64,000 nucleotides of DNA from WTAW01 sp964406575 (GTDB taxonomy: Bacteria; Acidobacteriota; Aminicenantia; Aminicenantales; Aminicenantaceae), in assembly GCA_964406575.1 (NCBI GenBank), contig CAYOSH010000012.1, positions 1-64,000 of the forward strand. Direction: 5' to 3'. Below are positions 43,090-51,110 of the stretch, one piece after another; the stretch's first letter is position 1, and every line of letters starts with the position of its first letter. The notes below the pieces were generated by a model. That model did no database searches. It was not told the origin of the DNA and worked only from the letters and a program-made list of their open reading frames with translations. Position numbers and translations under genes: made by a program.

Positions 43090-44547
43090 CTAAGCCAATT
43101 CAGATAAGACATTTGTCAGGAATGTCCAGAATTTTTCGACCGAACCGACATGGACGCGTTCATCCGGAGAATGGGGGTGTTCGATCGTGGGACCAAAGGA
43201 AATCATGTCCATACCGGGGAACTTCTCGCCAATAATCCCGCATTCGAGGCCAGCATGGACAGCGGCCACCTGAGCCTCCTTGGAAAATGTCTTTTGATAG
43301 ATGTCCTTCATAGTTTTGAGCAGGGGAGACTGAAGGTTTGGAGTCCATCCGGGATATCCCTCTTCTTGAATAACCTCTGCCTTCACCAGTGCAGATAAAG
43401 CAGCAAGCGTGTCACGTGTCGCCTGGAGTGCGGAAGCCACTGAGCTCCGGCTGCTGCAAATAATCTCAGCCTTGTCCTCATGAGTGCGGATGACCGCAAG
43501 GTTAGTCGATGTTTCCACCAATCCCTTCATCTCCGCATGCATGGTGATCACACCGTGGGGGAGTGTGAAAAGAAGGCTGATGAGGGCGTTTTGTGAGTCG
43601 TGTGTCAACACGGCTGTTGCTGGATTTTCGGATTTCTCAAAAGAGATTGCCGCATCCTTTTCGATGGCACTGTACTCATCTTTGATCGTTGCGAACGCCG
43701 CTTGAATCAATTCAGAAAAACGCTCCTTTTGAGAAGGATTAAGGCTGATTAGAGCCCATGCCTCACGGGGGATGGCGTTGCGGAGGTTGCCACCCTCAAT
43801 CGAGACCAAGCGAAAGGGCGCTTTTGCCGAAGCTAGCTGCCACAAGATCCGGGCAAGCAGTTTTATCGCATTTCCTCTCCCTTGATTGATATCAATACCG
43901 GAGTGTCCTCCCCGAAAACCCGAAAGCTTGATCCTGAAGGATTCACTACCGTCGGCGCGTTCTTTTTTAAGGGGAAGGAAGATCTGAGTATCGGCCCCTC
44001 CGGCACATCCTATGGTGAACTCGCCTTCATCTTCGCTATCGAGGTTAAGGAGCTTTTTCCCTTTAAGAAAGCCAGGCTGGATTTTTGTTGCTCCGGTAAG
44101 TCCTGTCTCTTCATCGACAGTAAAAAGGCATTCTAAGGGAGAATGAACGAGGCTGCCGTCTTCCAAGACAGCCAGAGCTGCACACGCACCCACTCCGTTA
44201 TCAGCTCCGAGTGTTGTCCCGCTCGCCTTGATCCAATCACCATCCATCTGGGCGCTTATGGGGTCCTTGGAAAAATCGTGATCCACATTTGAGTTTTTTT
44301 CACAGACCATATCGAGGTGTCCCTGAAGAATAACTCCTTCTGAATTTTCATGTCCGGGTGAACCGGGTTTGGATACAACCACATTGCCCACATCGTCTCT
44401 TTTCCATTCAAGCTTATTGCTCTCGGCAAATGCTATGATGTAATCGCCGAGGGCTTTTTCATGACCCGAGCAATGGGGGATTTTAAGGAATTCTGCAAAA
44501 TGTTTCCAAAGGTTATTGGGTGCGATCTCTTCGAATGCTATTGCCAT
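43090..44547 (-). CDS. pepD: Aminoacyl-histidine dipeptidase (M20 family, PepD type)
   Basis: A 485-residue cytosolic zinc peptidase cleaving Xaa-His dipeptides such as carnosine, and other dipeptides. Metal ligands are His in QGHLDMVCEK, the bridging Asp in TTLGADNGVG, Glu in DEETGLTGAT with its neighbouring acid, Asp in NLDSEDEG, and the C-terminal His in FGPTIEHPHSPDE. A central lid domain (about residues 190-380) separates the halves, and length matches PepD. The ribosome site is GGGAGG, about eleven bases ahead of ATG 44547, which is farther than usual. The gene is alone, divergent from galK across a repeat-rich gap. Confidence 0.93.
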   Translation of the reverse strand: MAIAFEEIAPNNLWKHFAEFLKIPHCSGHEKALGDYIIAFAESNKLEWKRDDVGNVVVSKPGSPGHENSEGVILQGHLDMVCEKNSNVDHDFSKDPISAQMDGDWIKASGTTLGADNGVGACAALAVLEDGSLVHSPLECLFTVDEETGLTGATKIQPGFLKGKKLLNLDSEDEGEFTIGCAGGADTQIFLPLKKERADGSESFRIKLSGFRGGHSGIDINQGRGNAIKLLARILWQLASAKAPFRLVSIEGGNLRNAIPREAWALISLNPSQKERFSELIQAAFATIKDEYSAIEKDAAISFEKSENPATAVLTHDSQNALISLLFTLPHGVITMHAEMKGLVETSTNLAVIRTHEDKAEIICSSRSSVASALQATRDTLAALSALVKAEVIQEEGYPGWTPNLQSPLLKTMKDIYQKTFSKEAQVAAVHAGLECGIIGEKFPGMDMISFGPTIEHPHSPDERVHVGSVEKFWTFLTNVLSELA

Positions 44548-44743
44548 TTTATTAAGCCTCCCAATTTGATTATCATTTGAGTGTTACTTTAAACAGAACC
44601 AGAATGATGACACAAAAATTGTTCATATTCAAGCACATTTTATAACCAAGCCGCTCGACCCATCCTTAAATGCTCCTTCTTATATAAAACACATGTTATT
44701 CTGTTGGTTATTGCAAAAACACGCTTTTCTGCACCGTCCAGTC

Positions 44744-44787
44744 GGGACACTCAATAACGTAATTTTTGTTCATGCGATCACGGATTT
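44744..44787 (-). repeat. Intergenic repeat copy B, 44-bp core
   Basis: Reverse complement matches 34005-34048 at 37 of 44 positions with no gap. A weaker opposite arm may lie near 44660-44705 (CATCCTTAAATGC ... ATGTTATTC), which would make an element of about 140 bases. Confidence 0.72.
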
Positions 44788-44831
44788 AAGGATGCTTGAG
44801 TGATTCTAGGAAGCATCCTTATTTCCGTGAT
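44777..44831. repeat. Long hairpin with 21-bp arms
   Basis: Left arm 44777-44797, right arm 44811-44831, loop 13 bases; 19 of 21 positions pair (arms start ATCACGGA and end TCCGTGAT). The same right arm pairs again, 19 of 21, with 44956-44976, so three arms compete. It lies upstream of both pepD and galK. Confidence 0.75.
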
Positions 44832-45034
44832 GCTCTCAAGTAAAATGATAATAGCAGGAGCGACTCACAGTCCATATTCGTCGAAGACCCCCTCCACCCA
44901 CCACCATCCGACTCATAAGGACAGGGACTCGCTCTTTTTTGCCTCTAATGCCCTTATCACGGAAATAAGAGTGCTTACGTTATTCGACAAAAATTTGAGT
45001 TTTGCCAGGATTTAAATTAGAATCCACAAAGGAT

Positions 45035-46192
45035 ATGAATCAGCAACTCATCAAAAGATTTGAAGAGGTTTTTCGATCACCCCCTGAGCTCGTATCTTCA
45101 GCCCCTGGCCGGATCAATATCATCGGAGAACACACGGATTACAATCTTGGATATGTCCTCCCAGCTGCCATAAACTTGAGGATTCATTTTCTCGCAGCTC
45201 GGAGAAATGACGATACCGTCCGTATTTGGGCTGAGGATTTTAAAGAAGAAAGGTCTTTTTCCCTGCAAAATACTTCGGCCTGTCCGGAACACCACTGGGA
45301 AAATTATGTCAAAGGGATTTTTTGGGTACTTGAGGAAAGGGGAGATTCTCCCGGAGGCTTAAACGGCCTCATTCAAGGGGATATACCGCTTGGAGCAGGA
45401 TTAAGTTCGTCGGCAGCTCTTGAAGTGAGCATCTTAAACGGCATCAATACACTTTGTCAGCTTGGCATCGGGCCAATCGCAATGGCCAAGCTGGCACAAC
45501 GTGCAGAGAATGAATTTGTGGGCATGAAGTGTGGACTGATGGATCAGTTTATATCCGTTTTTGGGCAAAAAGATACGGCAATCTTTCTGGATTGTCTCTC
45601 ATTCCATTTCGAGAACATCCCGCTCAGATTCCCCAATGATGAGCTCATTTTCCTTGTTTATGACAGTTGTGTGCACAGAGAGCTTTTGTGTTCAGAATAC
45701 AATAAAAGACGTTCGGAGTCATCGGATGCTGAAAACTTTTTACAGAGCAAAGGATTTTCCGGCTTCAGAGATACAACCCAGGATATGATCCAGGATTTGA
45801 GGGGTGAAATGGATGAAATTCTTTTCAAACGCGCGCGGCATGTCATCAGTGAGAATGAACGTGTCCAAAAAGCTGTTCACGCACTACAAAACTCTGATTT
45901 TTTATCTTTGGGAAAACTCCTCTTCGAGTCTCATGTGAGTTTACGAGACGACTATGAGGTTTCTTGCCCCGAAATCGACCTTCTTTATGATTTTGCAAAA
46001 TCATTTTCTGGCTGTTTAGGGGCGCGGCTTACAGGAGCGGGATTTGGCGGATCAGGAATCGTTTTGATGAAGAGAGACAAATCAGATCTTTTCATGAGAG
46101 AAATCCTTGATTTCGCCCATAAAAAAGGATACCGTAAACCCAGAGTATTTCCTGTTCAAATCGATGAAGGAGCGAGAGCTTGGACCCTTTAA
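45035..46192 (+). CDS. galK: Galactokinase
   Basis: A 385-residue GHMP kinase phosphorylating alpha-D-galactose at C1. The galactokinase signature GRINIIGEHTDYNLGYVLPAAI is intact, the ATP loop is PLGAGLSSSAALEVS, and motif 3 is LTGAGFGGSGIVLM. The catalytic Asp is in GLMDQFISVFG. ATG 45035 (MNQQL) is preferred; a TTG at 45002 has no ribosome site. No galT or galE is present nearby, so other Leloir genes must lie elsewhere. The 3' end overlaps a zinc-binding protein gene by 13 bases, an unusual operon partner. Confidence 0.93.
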   Translation: MNQQLIKRFEEVFRSPPELVSSAPGRINIIGEHTDYNLGYVLPAAINLRIHFLAARRNDDTVRIWAEDFKEERSFSLQNTSACPEHHWENYVKGIFWVLEERGDSPGGLNGLIQGDIPLGAGLSSSAALEVSILNGINTLCQLGIGPIAMAKLAQRAENEFVGMKCGLMDQFISVFGQKDTAIFLDCLSFHFENIPLRFPNDELIFLVYDSCVHRELLCSEYNKRRSESSDAENFLQSKGFSGFRDTTQDMIQDLRGEMDEILFKRARHVISENERVQKAVHALQNSDFLSLGKLLFESHVSLRDDYEVSCPEIDLLYDFAKSFSGCLGARLTGAGFGGSGIVLMKRDKSDLFMREILDFAHKKGYRKPRVFPVQIDEGARAWTL

Positions 46193-47202
46193 AAGAACGG
46201 CAGAAGAGAAGGCATCGCCAAAAGTCCAAACGTTTACAGGCCTGGCAAAAAACAATCATTCTGTCGATCGTCCTGAATGTATTTATGCTCGGGTGTTTGT
46301 TCGGTGATTGCGAGGTCCGATCAAGGATCAAAATCACAACGAGTGTATTCCCGCTTTGGGAATTTGCAAAGGCTGTAGCTGGCGAGAGAGGTGAGGTGGA
46401 ATTTCTCCTTCCTCCAGGAGCGGAAATCCACACTTGGCGGCCCCGGCCGAGCGATATCCTCAAGATAACCTCATCCGATGTGTTTGTTTATATAGGGGCT
46501 GACCTCGAGCCTTGGCTCGATGATGTCTTGAAGAGCGTAAACAATCCCAATCTTCATATCTTGAAAGCGAGCGACGGCATTGCGCTCATGGAGAGAGAGG
46601 AGTCTCGAAAAGAGACTCTCCATGAAGACTCCCATAGCGGCCATGAACATGAACACATCCACGGGGCTCTCGATCCACATATTTGGCTGGATTTTGCCAT
46701 TGATCAAAAGGTCATCGAAAGCATTGTGAGCCTGCTCTGCCAGATGGAACCAGAGAACAGGTCCTTATTCGAGGGGAATGGTGCTGCATATAAAAAAAAG
46801 CTCGAAGACATCGATCGCCGATTCAGAGAAGATCTTGGCCGATGCAAGGGCGATACTTTCATCCTGGGTGGACATGCCGCTTTTGGTTATCTGGCAAGAA
46901 GGTACAACCTCCATCAAATCTCTCTCTTCGGCGTCAACCCGAATTCCAGCCCGACTCCGAAACAGCTCGTTCGTGTAGTGGAGTTGGCAAAAAAATATCA
47001 CATAAACGTGATCTACTTTGAAGTTTATGTGAGCGATGATTTGGCGAGAGTCATTGCAGAGGAAGTGGGCGCTAAAACACTTGTGCTCAATCCCGCGGCG
47101 AACTTGTCCAAAGAGCAGATGAATACAGGAAACACCTTTTTGGACATTATGGAGCAGAATTTGATGCATCTAAAGGAGGGGCTTTCCTGTGGCACACTCT
47201 GA
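46180..47202 (+). CDS. znuA: Zinc/manganese ABC transporter substrate-binding protein, ZnuA-like
   Basis: A 340-residue periplasmic binding protein of cluster A-I. A long basic N-terminus (about 24 residues) precedes the hydrophobic signal segment ILSIVLNVFMLGC; the cysteine there might be lipidated, though the lipobox is imperfect. Metal ligands are H84 (AEIHTWRPRP), His in ALDPHIWLD, His in LGGHAAFGYL, and an acidic residue near YFEVYVSDD. A His-rich loop (HEDSHSGHEHEHIHG, about 148-162) is typical of zinc rather than manganese carriers. Start is TTG 46180 with AAGGAG seven bases ahead, inside galK. Likely co-translated with galK and the next two genes. Confidence 0.9.
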   Translation: MDPLKERQKRRHRQKSKRLQAWQKTIILSIVLNVFMLGCLFGDCEVRSRIKITTSVFPLWEFAKAVAGERGEVEFLLPPGAEIHTWRPRPSDILKITSSDVFVYIGADLEPWLDDVLKSVNNPNLHILKASDGIALMEREESRKETLHEDSHSGHEHEHIHGALDPHIWLDFAIDQKVIESIVSLLCQMEPENRSLFEGNGAAYKKKLEDIDRRFREDLGRCKGDTFILGGHAAFGYLARRYNLHQISLFGVNPNSSPTPKQLVRVVELAKKYHINVIYFEVYVSDDLARVIAEEVGAKTLVLNPAANLSKEQMNTGNTFLDIMEQNLMHLKEGLSCGTL

Positions 47203-47944
47203 GGCGCTGATCGCCATAGACAACATCTCTTTCAATTACGGAAACACGAAGGTTCTGAACCAAGTCACCTTTCCAATTCGGTCTGGCGACTTTCTTGCGA
47301 TCATAGGACCCAACGGTTCTGGGAAGACGACTCTGATCAAGATCATTTTAGGGTTATTGACTCCCACTCAAGGGCACATCCGGATTTTTGGTGAGGAGAA
47401 CACAGCATTTACAGGTTGGGAGAAGCTTGGGTATGTCCCCCAAAAGGCCACCCATGTGGACCCGTTTTTCCCTGCTTCAGTCAAAGAAGTTGTTGAAATG
47501 GGCCTTGTCTCTAGCAGAAAATTTCCCGGGACCAGGAAGAGGGAGGATGAGAATCGTATCCAGAAAGCACTCAGGCAAGTTGGATTGGAGGAGCACACAA
47601 ATTCGCGAATCGGAAAGCTTTCGGGAGGACAGCAACAAAGGGTTTTTATAGCCCGGGCGATCGTCAACCAACCCCTTATTCTTTTCCTGGATGAGCCTAC
47701 GACTGGTGTGGATGCAGAGACACAGGAACGTTTCTATGACATGTTGGATAAATTAAACACAAAAGAAGCGATCACCATCGTTCTGGTTACCCATGATATC
47801 GGGGTGGTCAATAAACATGTCAATCAGGTGGCCTGTCTCAATCAAATCCTTCAGTATCATGGCTCTCATGAAGAATTTTGCCAGTCGGATATATTCAAGA
47901 AAATGCTCAACGATGGCCATCACATTATTTCTCATCAGCACTGA
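47189..47944 (+). CDS. znuC: Zinc/manganese ABC transporter ATPase, ZnuC-like
   Basis: A 251-residue ATP-binding subunit. Walker A is GPNGSGKTT, the signature is LSGGQQQR, Walker B is LILFLDEPTTG, and the H loop is LVTHD. GYVPQK is the Q loop. Sequence style is that of the zinc/manganese/iron chelate group. It starts with GTG 47189, overlapping znuA by 14 bases, behind AAAGGAGG about eight bases upstream. Membrane-associated with the permease that follows. Confidence 0.93.
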   Translation: MAHSEALIAIDNISFNYGNTKVLNQVTFPIRSGDFLAIIGPNGSGKTTLIKIILGLLTPTQGHIRIFGEENTAFTGWEKLGYVPQKATHVDPFFPASVKEVVEMGLVSSRKFPGTRKREDENRIQKALRQVGLEEHTNSRIGKLSGGQQQRVFIARAIVNQPLILFLDEPTTGVDAETQERFYDMLDKLNTKEAITIVLVTHDIGVVNKHVNQVACLNQILQYHGSHEEFCQSDIFKKMLNDGHHIISHQH

Positions 47945-47971
47945 TAACGGTAATAAGAGATAAAGAATATC

Positions 47972-48781
47972 ATGGTAGAATTTCTTCATTATGGATTTCT
48001 CCAAAGAGCTTTGCTGGCCGGAATATTTGTGGCAATCGCATGTGCCCTTCTCGGAGTTTTTTTGATTCTTCGAAGGGATTCTATGATCGGACATGGTCTC
48101 GCTCATGTGACCTTTGCCGGTATAGCGATAGGCCTTTTGCTCAATGTGATGCCCTTGGCAGCAGCGATGGTTGTTGCTGTTCTCACGGCGCTGGGGATCA
48201 TGAAAGTGAAAGAAAGAGCGGGCCTTTATGGGGACACGGCAATCGCCATTTTCAGCAGTGTGGGTTTTGCCATCGGGATCTTGATCGTTTCTCTGTCTCA
48301 TGGCTTTAATGTGGACCTCTTTGGCTATTTATTCGGAGAGATTCTGGCCATCGATATCTCCGAGGTGACCTTTTCGATAGGCCTGGCTGTTTTTGTGGTT
48401 CTCATCGTCATATTGAATTATCACAGGTTTATGTACATGACATTCGACCCGGAATCCGCGAAGGCATCGGGTATTCCTGTGAGAAAATTAGAAGTGCTCC
48501 TAACCGTACTTACTGCTGTCACTGTCGTCCTCGGAATGAAGATTGTTGGGCTCTTGCTCGTGGCAGCTCTGCTGGTGATTCCAGCAGCTGCCGGTTTACA
48601 GTTTGCATCGAATTTCAAGCAAGCGATTGTACTGTCATCGCTCGTATCTTTGGTGTCCGTCGTTTTAGGATTGGTCTTGGCTTTCACTCTCGATTTTCCT
48701 GCTTCCGGGACGATCGTATGTCTTTCCTTTGCCTTTTTTCTCATGTTCTTTTTTATAAAGAGAGAAAAACGATTTTTCTGA
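47972..48781 (+). CDS. znuB: Zinc/manganese ABC transporter permease, ZnuB-like
   Basis: A 269-residue integral membrane protein of the ABC-3 family with about eight helices. Typical elements: ALLGVFLILRRDSMIGHGLAHVTFAGIAIG, LFGYLFGEIL, and MKIVGLLLVAALLVIPAAAGLQFA near the ATPase-contact loop. It forms the membrane channel with znuA and znuC products. It follows znuC by 27 bases and ends the operon. The gap after it holds a short hairpin (TGGAG/CTCCA near 48871-48885), too weak to call a terminator with confidence. No Zur box was identified. Confidence 0.92.
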   Translation: MVEFLHYGFLQRALLAGIFVAIACALLGVFLILRRDSMIGHGLAHVTFAGIAIGLLLNVMPLAAAMVVAVLTALGIMKVKERAGLYGDTAIAIFSSVGFAIGILIVSLSHGFNVDLFGYLFGEILAIDISEVTFSIGLAVFVVLIVILNYHRFMYMTFDPESAKASGIPVRKLEVLLTVLTAVTVVLGMKIVGLLLVAALLVIPAAAGLQFASNFKQAIVLSSLVSLVSVVLGLVLAFTLDFPASGTIVCLSFAFFLMFFFIKREKRFF

Positions 48782-48896
48782 ATATTCCTCCCCCCTCATT
48801 CCGGCAAGGGCAGATTGTTTAAACTCAAGAATAGGACAGTCCGATTTGCGATAAAACAGCCAGCGTGGAGTGCCGCTCCATCTAGAAAAAGAGTGC

Positions 48897-49430
48897 TTAT
48901 TTTTTGGTGAGTCGGTCCAAAGTTTGGTCAAAAATCGAGTAAGACTCTTGACCATAAAGGCACATGATGATCTCTTTGGGGTATTCGTTTTTTGCCAAAA
49001 ATTCCAGGGCCACTTTCAACATGATCTCACTGCACCTGTCCAGGGGAAAACGGAAAATGCCCGTACTGATCGCTGGAAAAGCAATGTTCTTTATTTTTTT
49101 GTTTTTAGCGATCTTGAGGCAGCTCAAAGTCGCTCCTGCGAGCTTCTCGTCTTCGTTGCCCTCGCCATATACAGGACCGGCGGCGTGGATGACATATCTC
49201 GCCTTCAGGTCACCTGCACCGGTGGAGATAGCATGGCCCACTTTTATGGGTCCGACCTTGTGGCATTCTTCTTGGATTGTCGGCCCTCCAAACCTTTTGA
49301 TCGCGCCGGCTACGCCTCCTCCGAGAACCAGGGAGGTGTTAGCCGCATTCACTATGGCCTCCACATCGAGCAGAACAATATTATCGTCGAGCAGCCTCAA
49401 CGTCCTGTTGTGGATGGTCCATTCTTTCAT
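48897..49430 (-). CDS. Macro-domain protein, ADP-ribose-binding
   Basis: A 177-residue single macro domain. Key stretches are AIVNAANTSLVLGGGVAGAI, the AN and GGG motifs that contact ADP-ribose, VGHAISTGAGDLKARYVIHAAGP, and FPAISTGIFRFPLD, the phosphate loop. This pattern is close to O-acetyl-ADP-ribose deacetylases and protein ADP-ribosyl hydrolases of the MacroD type. No ADP-ribosyltransferase or sirtuin is seen nearby. The start ATG 49430 is three bases after the ftcD stop, so it is translated from the same message. Confidence 0.92.
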   Translation of the reverse strand: MKEWTIHNRTLRLLDDNIVLLDVEAIVNAANTSLVLGGGVAGAIKRFGGPTIQEECHKVGPIKVGHAISTGAGDLKARYVIHAAGPVYGEGNEDEKLAGATLSCLKIAKNKKIKNIAFPAISTGIFRFPLDRCSEIMLKVALEFLAKNEYPKEIIMCLYGQESYSIFDQTLDRLTKK

Positions 49431-49433
49431 GGA

Positions 49434-51110
49434 TTAACTTTCACCGAGCTCTTGGAGAACTAGGTCTTTGATCTCAGATCCGAGTCTAATGGATTCTTCT
49501 TTAAGGATATTTGCTCGATCGGTCGCATCTTTCTTAAATCGTTCATCCATGATATCTGGAAGGTTTATTTTGACATTGTAATAGGCTCCTTCTGCACCGG
49601 CTTGTGCGGTAAGGCCAGCGACGCCAGCATCACTGATCGAGTTTTTGTTTCCGTGCAGCACGACTTCTTTGGCGAGCTTTAAAGCGTCGACACATTTTTC
49701 CAAAACATCAAGGGGAACCACTGTCGCTCCTTTGGATGCTTCTTCGAGGGCAGCAGCTCTAGCTTGTTTTTGTTCGTCTGTTTTCTTCTGCAGACGCATG
49801 GCAGCCATCACATTGTTGAACGCAATGGTGTCCATATCCACGGCATGTAAAAGCTGATCTTTTATGGCCTGTCCCTGGATGGCTAACTCTTTGACTTTAT
49901 CCTGAACGTCGTCATATCCCTTTTTCCCAAAGGTAAGATTGGCAACCATGGATGAAAGAGAGGCGGATAATGCTCCACAGAGAGCCGCTGTACTCCCTCC
50001 TCCGGGTGCAGGTGAATCCATAGAGAGCTCATTTGCGAATTCTCTGAGATTCTGGCTCAAGAGGGAGTTCTCTACCTCTGTGAATTGGTATTCGATAATT
50101 TTCTTCCTGGGGTCGAATGGTGCTACATCATTCAATCCCAATGAGAGGACAGCGATCCGAATGAGTTCTTCCTCCGGAACTCCAGCGCTCTTGTTTTGCT
50201 TCTCCAGGTAATATCGGCCCGCCACGAGCATGGCTTCTTTAGGGATGAGACCCACTAGCTCGCTTCCCGTCACTCGGACCCCGATTTGTTCAGCTTCCTT
50301 GATAGCCTCGTCGAACACTAGATGAGGAGGAGAAATTTTGTAGTTGGTGAAATTAATGGATATTTGAGCAATCCCATAATCCTCGACGTACCATCCGACC
50401 GCCTTGACCTCCTTGAATTTTCCCGGGATATTTATGGTTTTTCCGCTCTTATCCCTAACGATATTTCCATCGGCATCTCTTTTAGCCCGCCCTCTTTCTC
50501 GGAGAGCGAATGCAATATGACGGGCCAATGTGTGATCTGTGCTGTTAATGTTGATGTTGTAGGCGATGAGAAACTCTCTTGCGCCGATGACTGTTGCTCC
50601 CGCTTTTGGGTTGAACACAGAATTTCCATAATCAGGCGCCCATTCTGGATCTTTCAATTTTTCTTCCAAACCCTCGTACTGTCCGATCCGAATCGTGGCC
50701 AGATTTTTTCTGTCCGGTTTTTGGGCGGCCTCTTCATACAGATAGACAGGAATCCCCAGTTCTCTCCCCACTCTCTCTCCCAACTCCTTGGCAAGCTGGA
50801 CACAATCTTCCATTGTAACGTCGGTTACTGGAACAAAGGGACACACATCGGTCGCTCCGATTCTGCTATGAGCTCCTGCATGCTTACTCATGTCGAGCAC
50901 TTCTGCAGCTTTTTTTATGGCTTTAAACGCAGCCTCTTTTACGGATTCAGGAGTTCCGATAAATGTCACGACAGTCCGATTTGTGGATTCACCCGGATCC
51001 ACATCGAGAAGATTAATCTTAGGGGTGGATTCAATCTCTTTTGTGATCATGTTGATCTTTGCAAGGTCGCGGCCCTCGCTGAAATTGGGCACGCATTCTA
51101 CAAGTTTCAT
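49434..51110 (-). CDS. ftcD: Bifunctional glutamate formimidoyltransferase / formimidoyl-THF cyclodeaminase
   Basis: A 558-residue enzyme of histidine breakdown. Residues 1-about 330 are the formimidoyltransferase: ECVPNFSEGRD, HAGAHSRIGATDVCPFVPV (catalytic His region), FLIAYNINI. Residues about 355-558 are the cyclodeaminase: FANELSMDSPAPGGGSTAALCGALSASL and TIAFNNVMAA. Fusion of the two is known in animals and several bacteria. It moves the formimino group from formiminoglutamate to tetrahydrofolate and releases ammonia. The other histidine genes (hutH, hutU, hutI) are not in the window. It overlaps the upstream M16 gene by four bases, and its ribosome site (AGGAG) lies in that gene. Confidence 0.95.
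   Translation of the reverse strand: MKLVECVPNFSEGRDLAKINMITKEIESTPKINLLDVDPGESTNRTVVTFIGTPESVKEAAFKAIKKAAEVLDMSKHAGAHSRIGATDVCPFVPVTDVTMEDCVQLAKELGERVGRELGIPVYLYEEAAQKPDRKNLATIRIGQYEGLEEKLKDPEWAPDYGNSVFNPKAGATVIGAREFLIAYNININSTDHTLARHIAFALRERGRAKRDADGNIVRDKSGKTINIPGKFKEVKAVGWYVEDYGIAQISINFTNYKISPPHLVFDEAIKEAEQIGVRVTGSELVGLIPKEAMLVAGRYYLEKQNKSAGVPEEELIRIAVLSLGLNDVAPFDPRKKIIEYQFTEVENSLLSQNLREFANELSMDSPAPGGGSTAALCGALSASLSSMVANLTFGKKGYDDVQDKVKELAIQGQAIKDQLLHAVDMDTIAFNNVMAAMRLQKKTDEQKQARAAALEEASKGATVVPLDVLEKCVDALKLAKEVVLHGNKNSISDAGVAGLTAQAGAEGAYYNVKINLPDIMDERFKKDATDRANILKEESIRLGSEIKDLVLQELGES

Larger units (their letters stand above)
44548..45034. other. 487-bp gap with stacked inverted repeats
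   Basis: Lies between the divergent pepD and galK genes and should hold both promoters, though I could not assign one with confidence. It contains repeat copy B (44744-44787), a 21-bp hairpin (44777-44831) and a third arm (44956-44976). A 71-codon frame at 44800 is composed of these repeats and is not taken as a gene. Confidence 0.5.

Noticed and set aside
44800..45015. 71-codon frame in the pepD-galK gap
   Set aside because: It is made largely of inverted-repeat arms and has no ribosome site.
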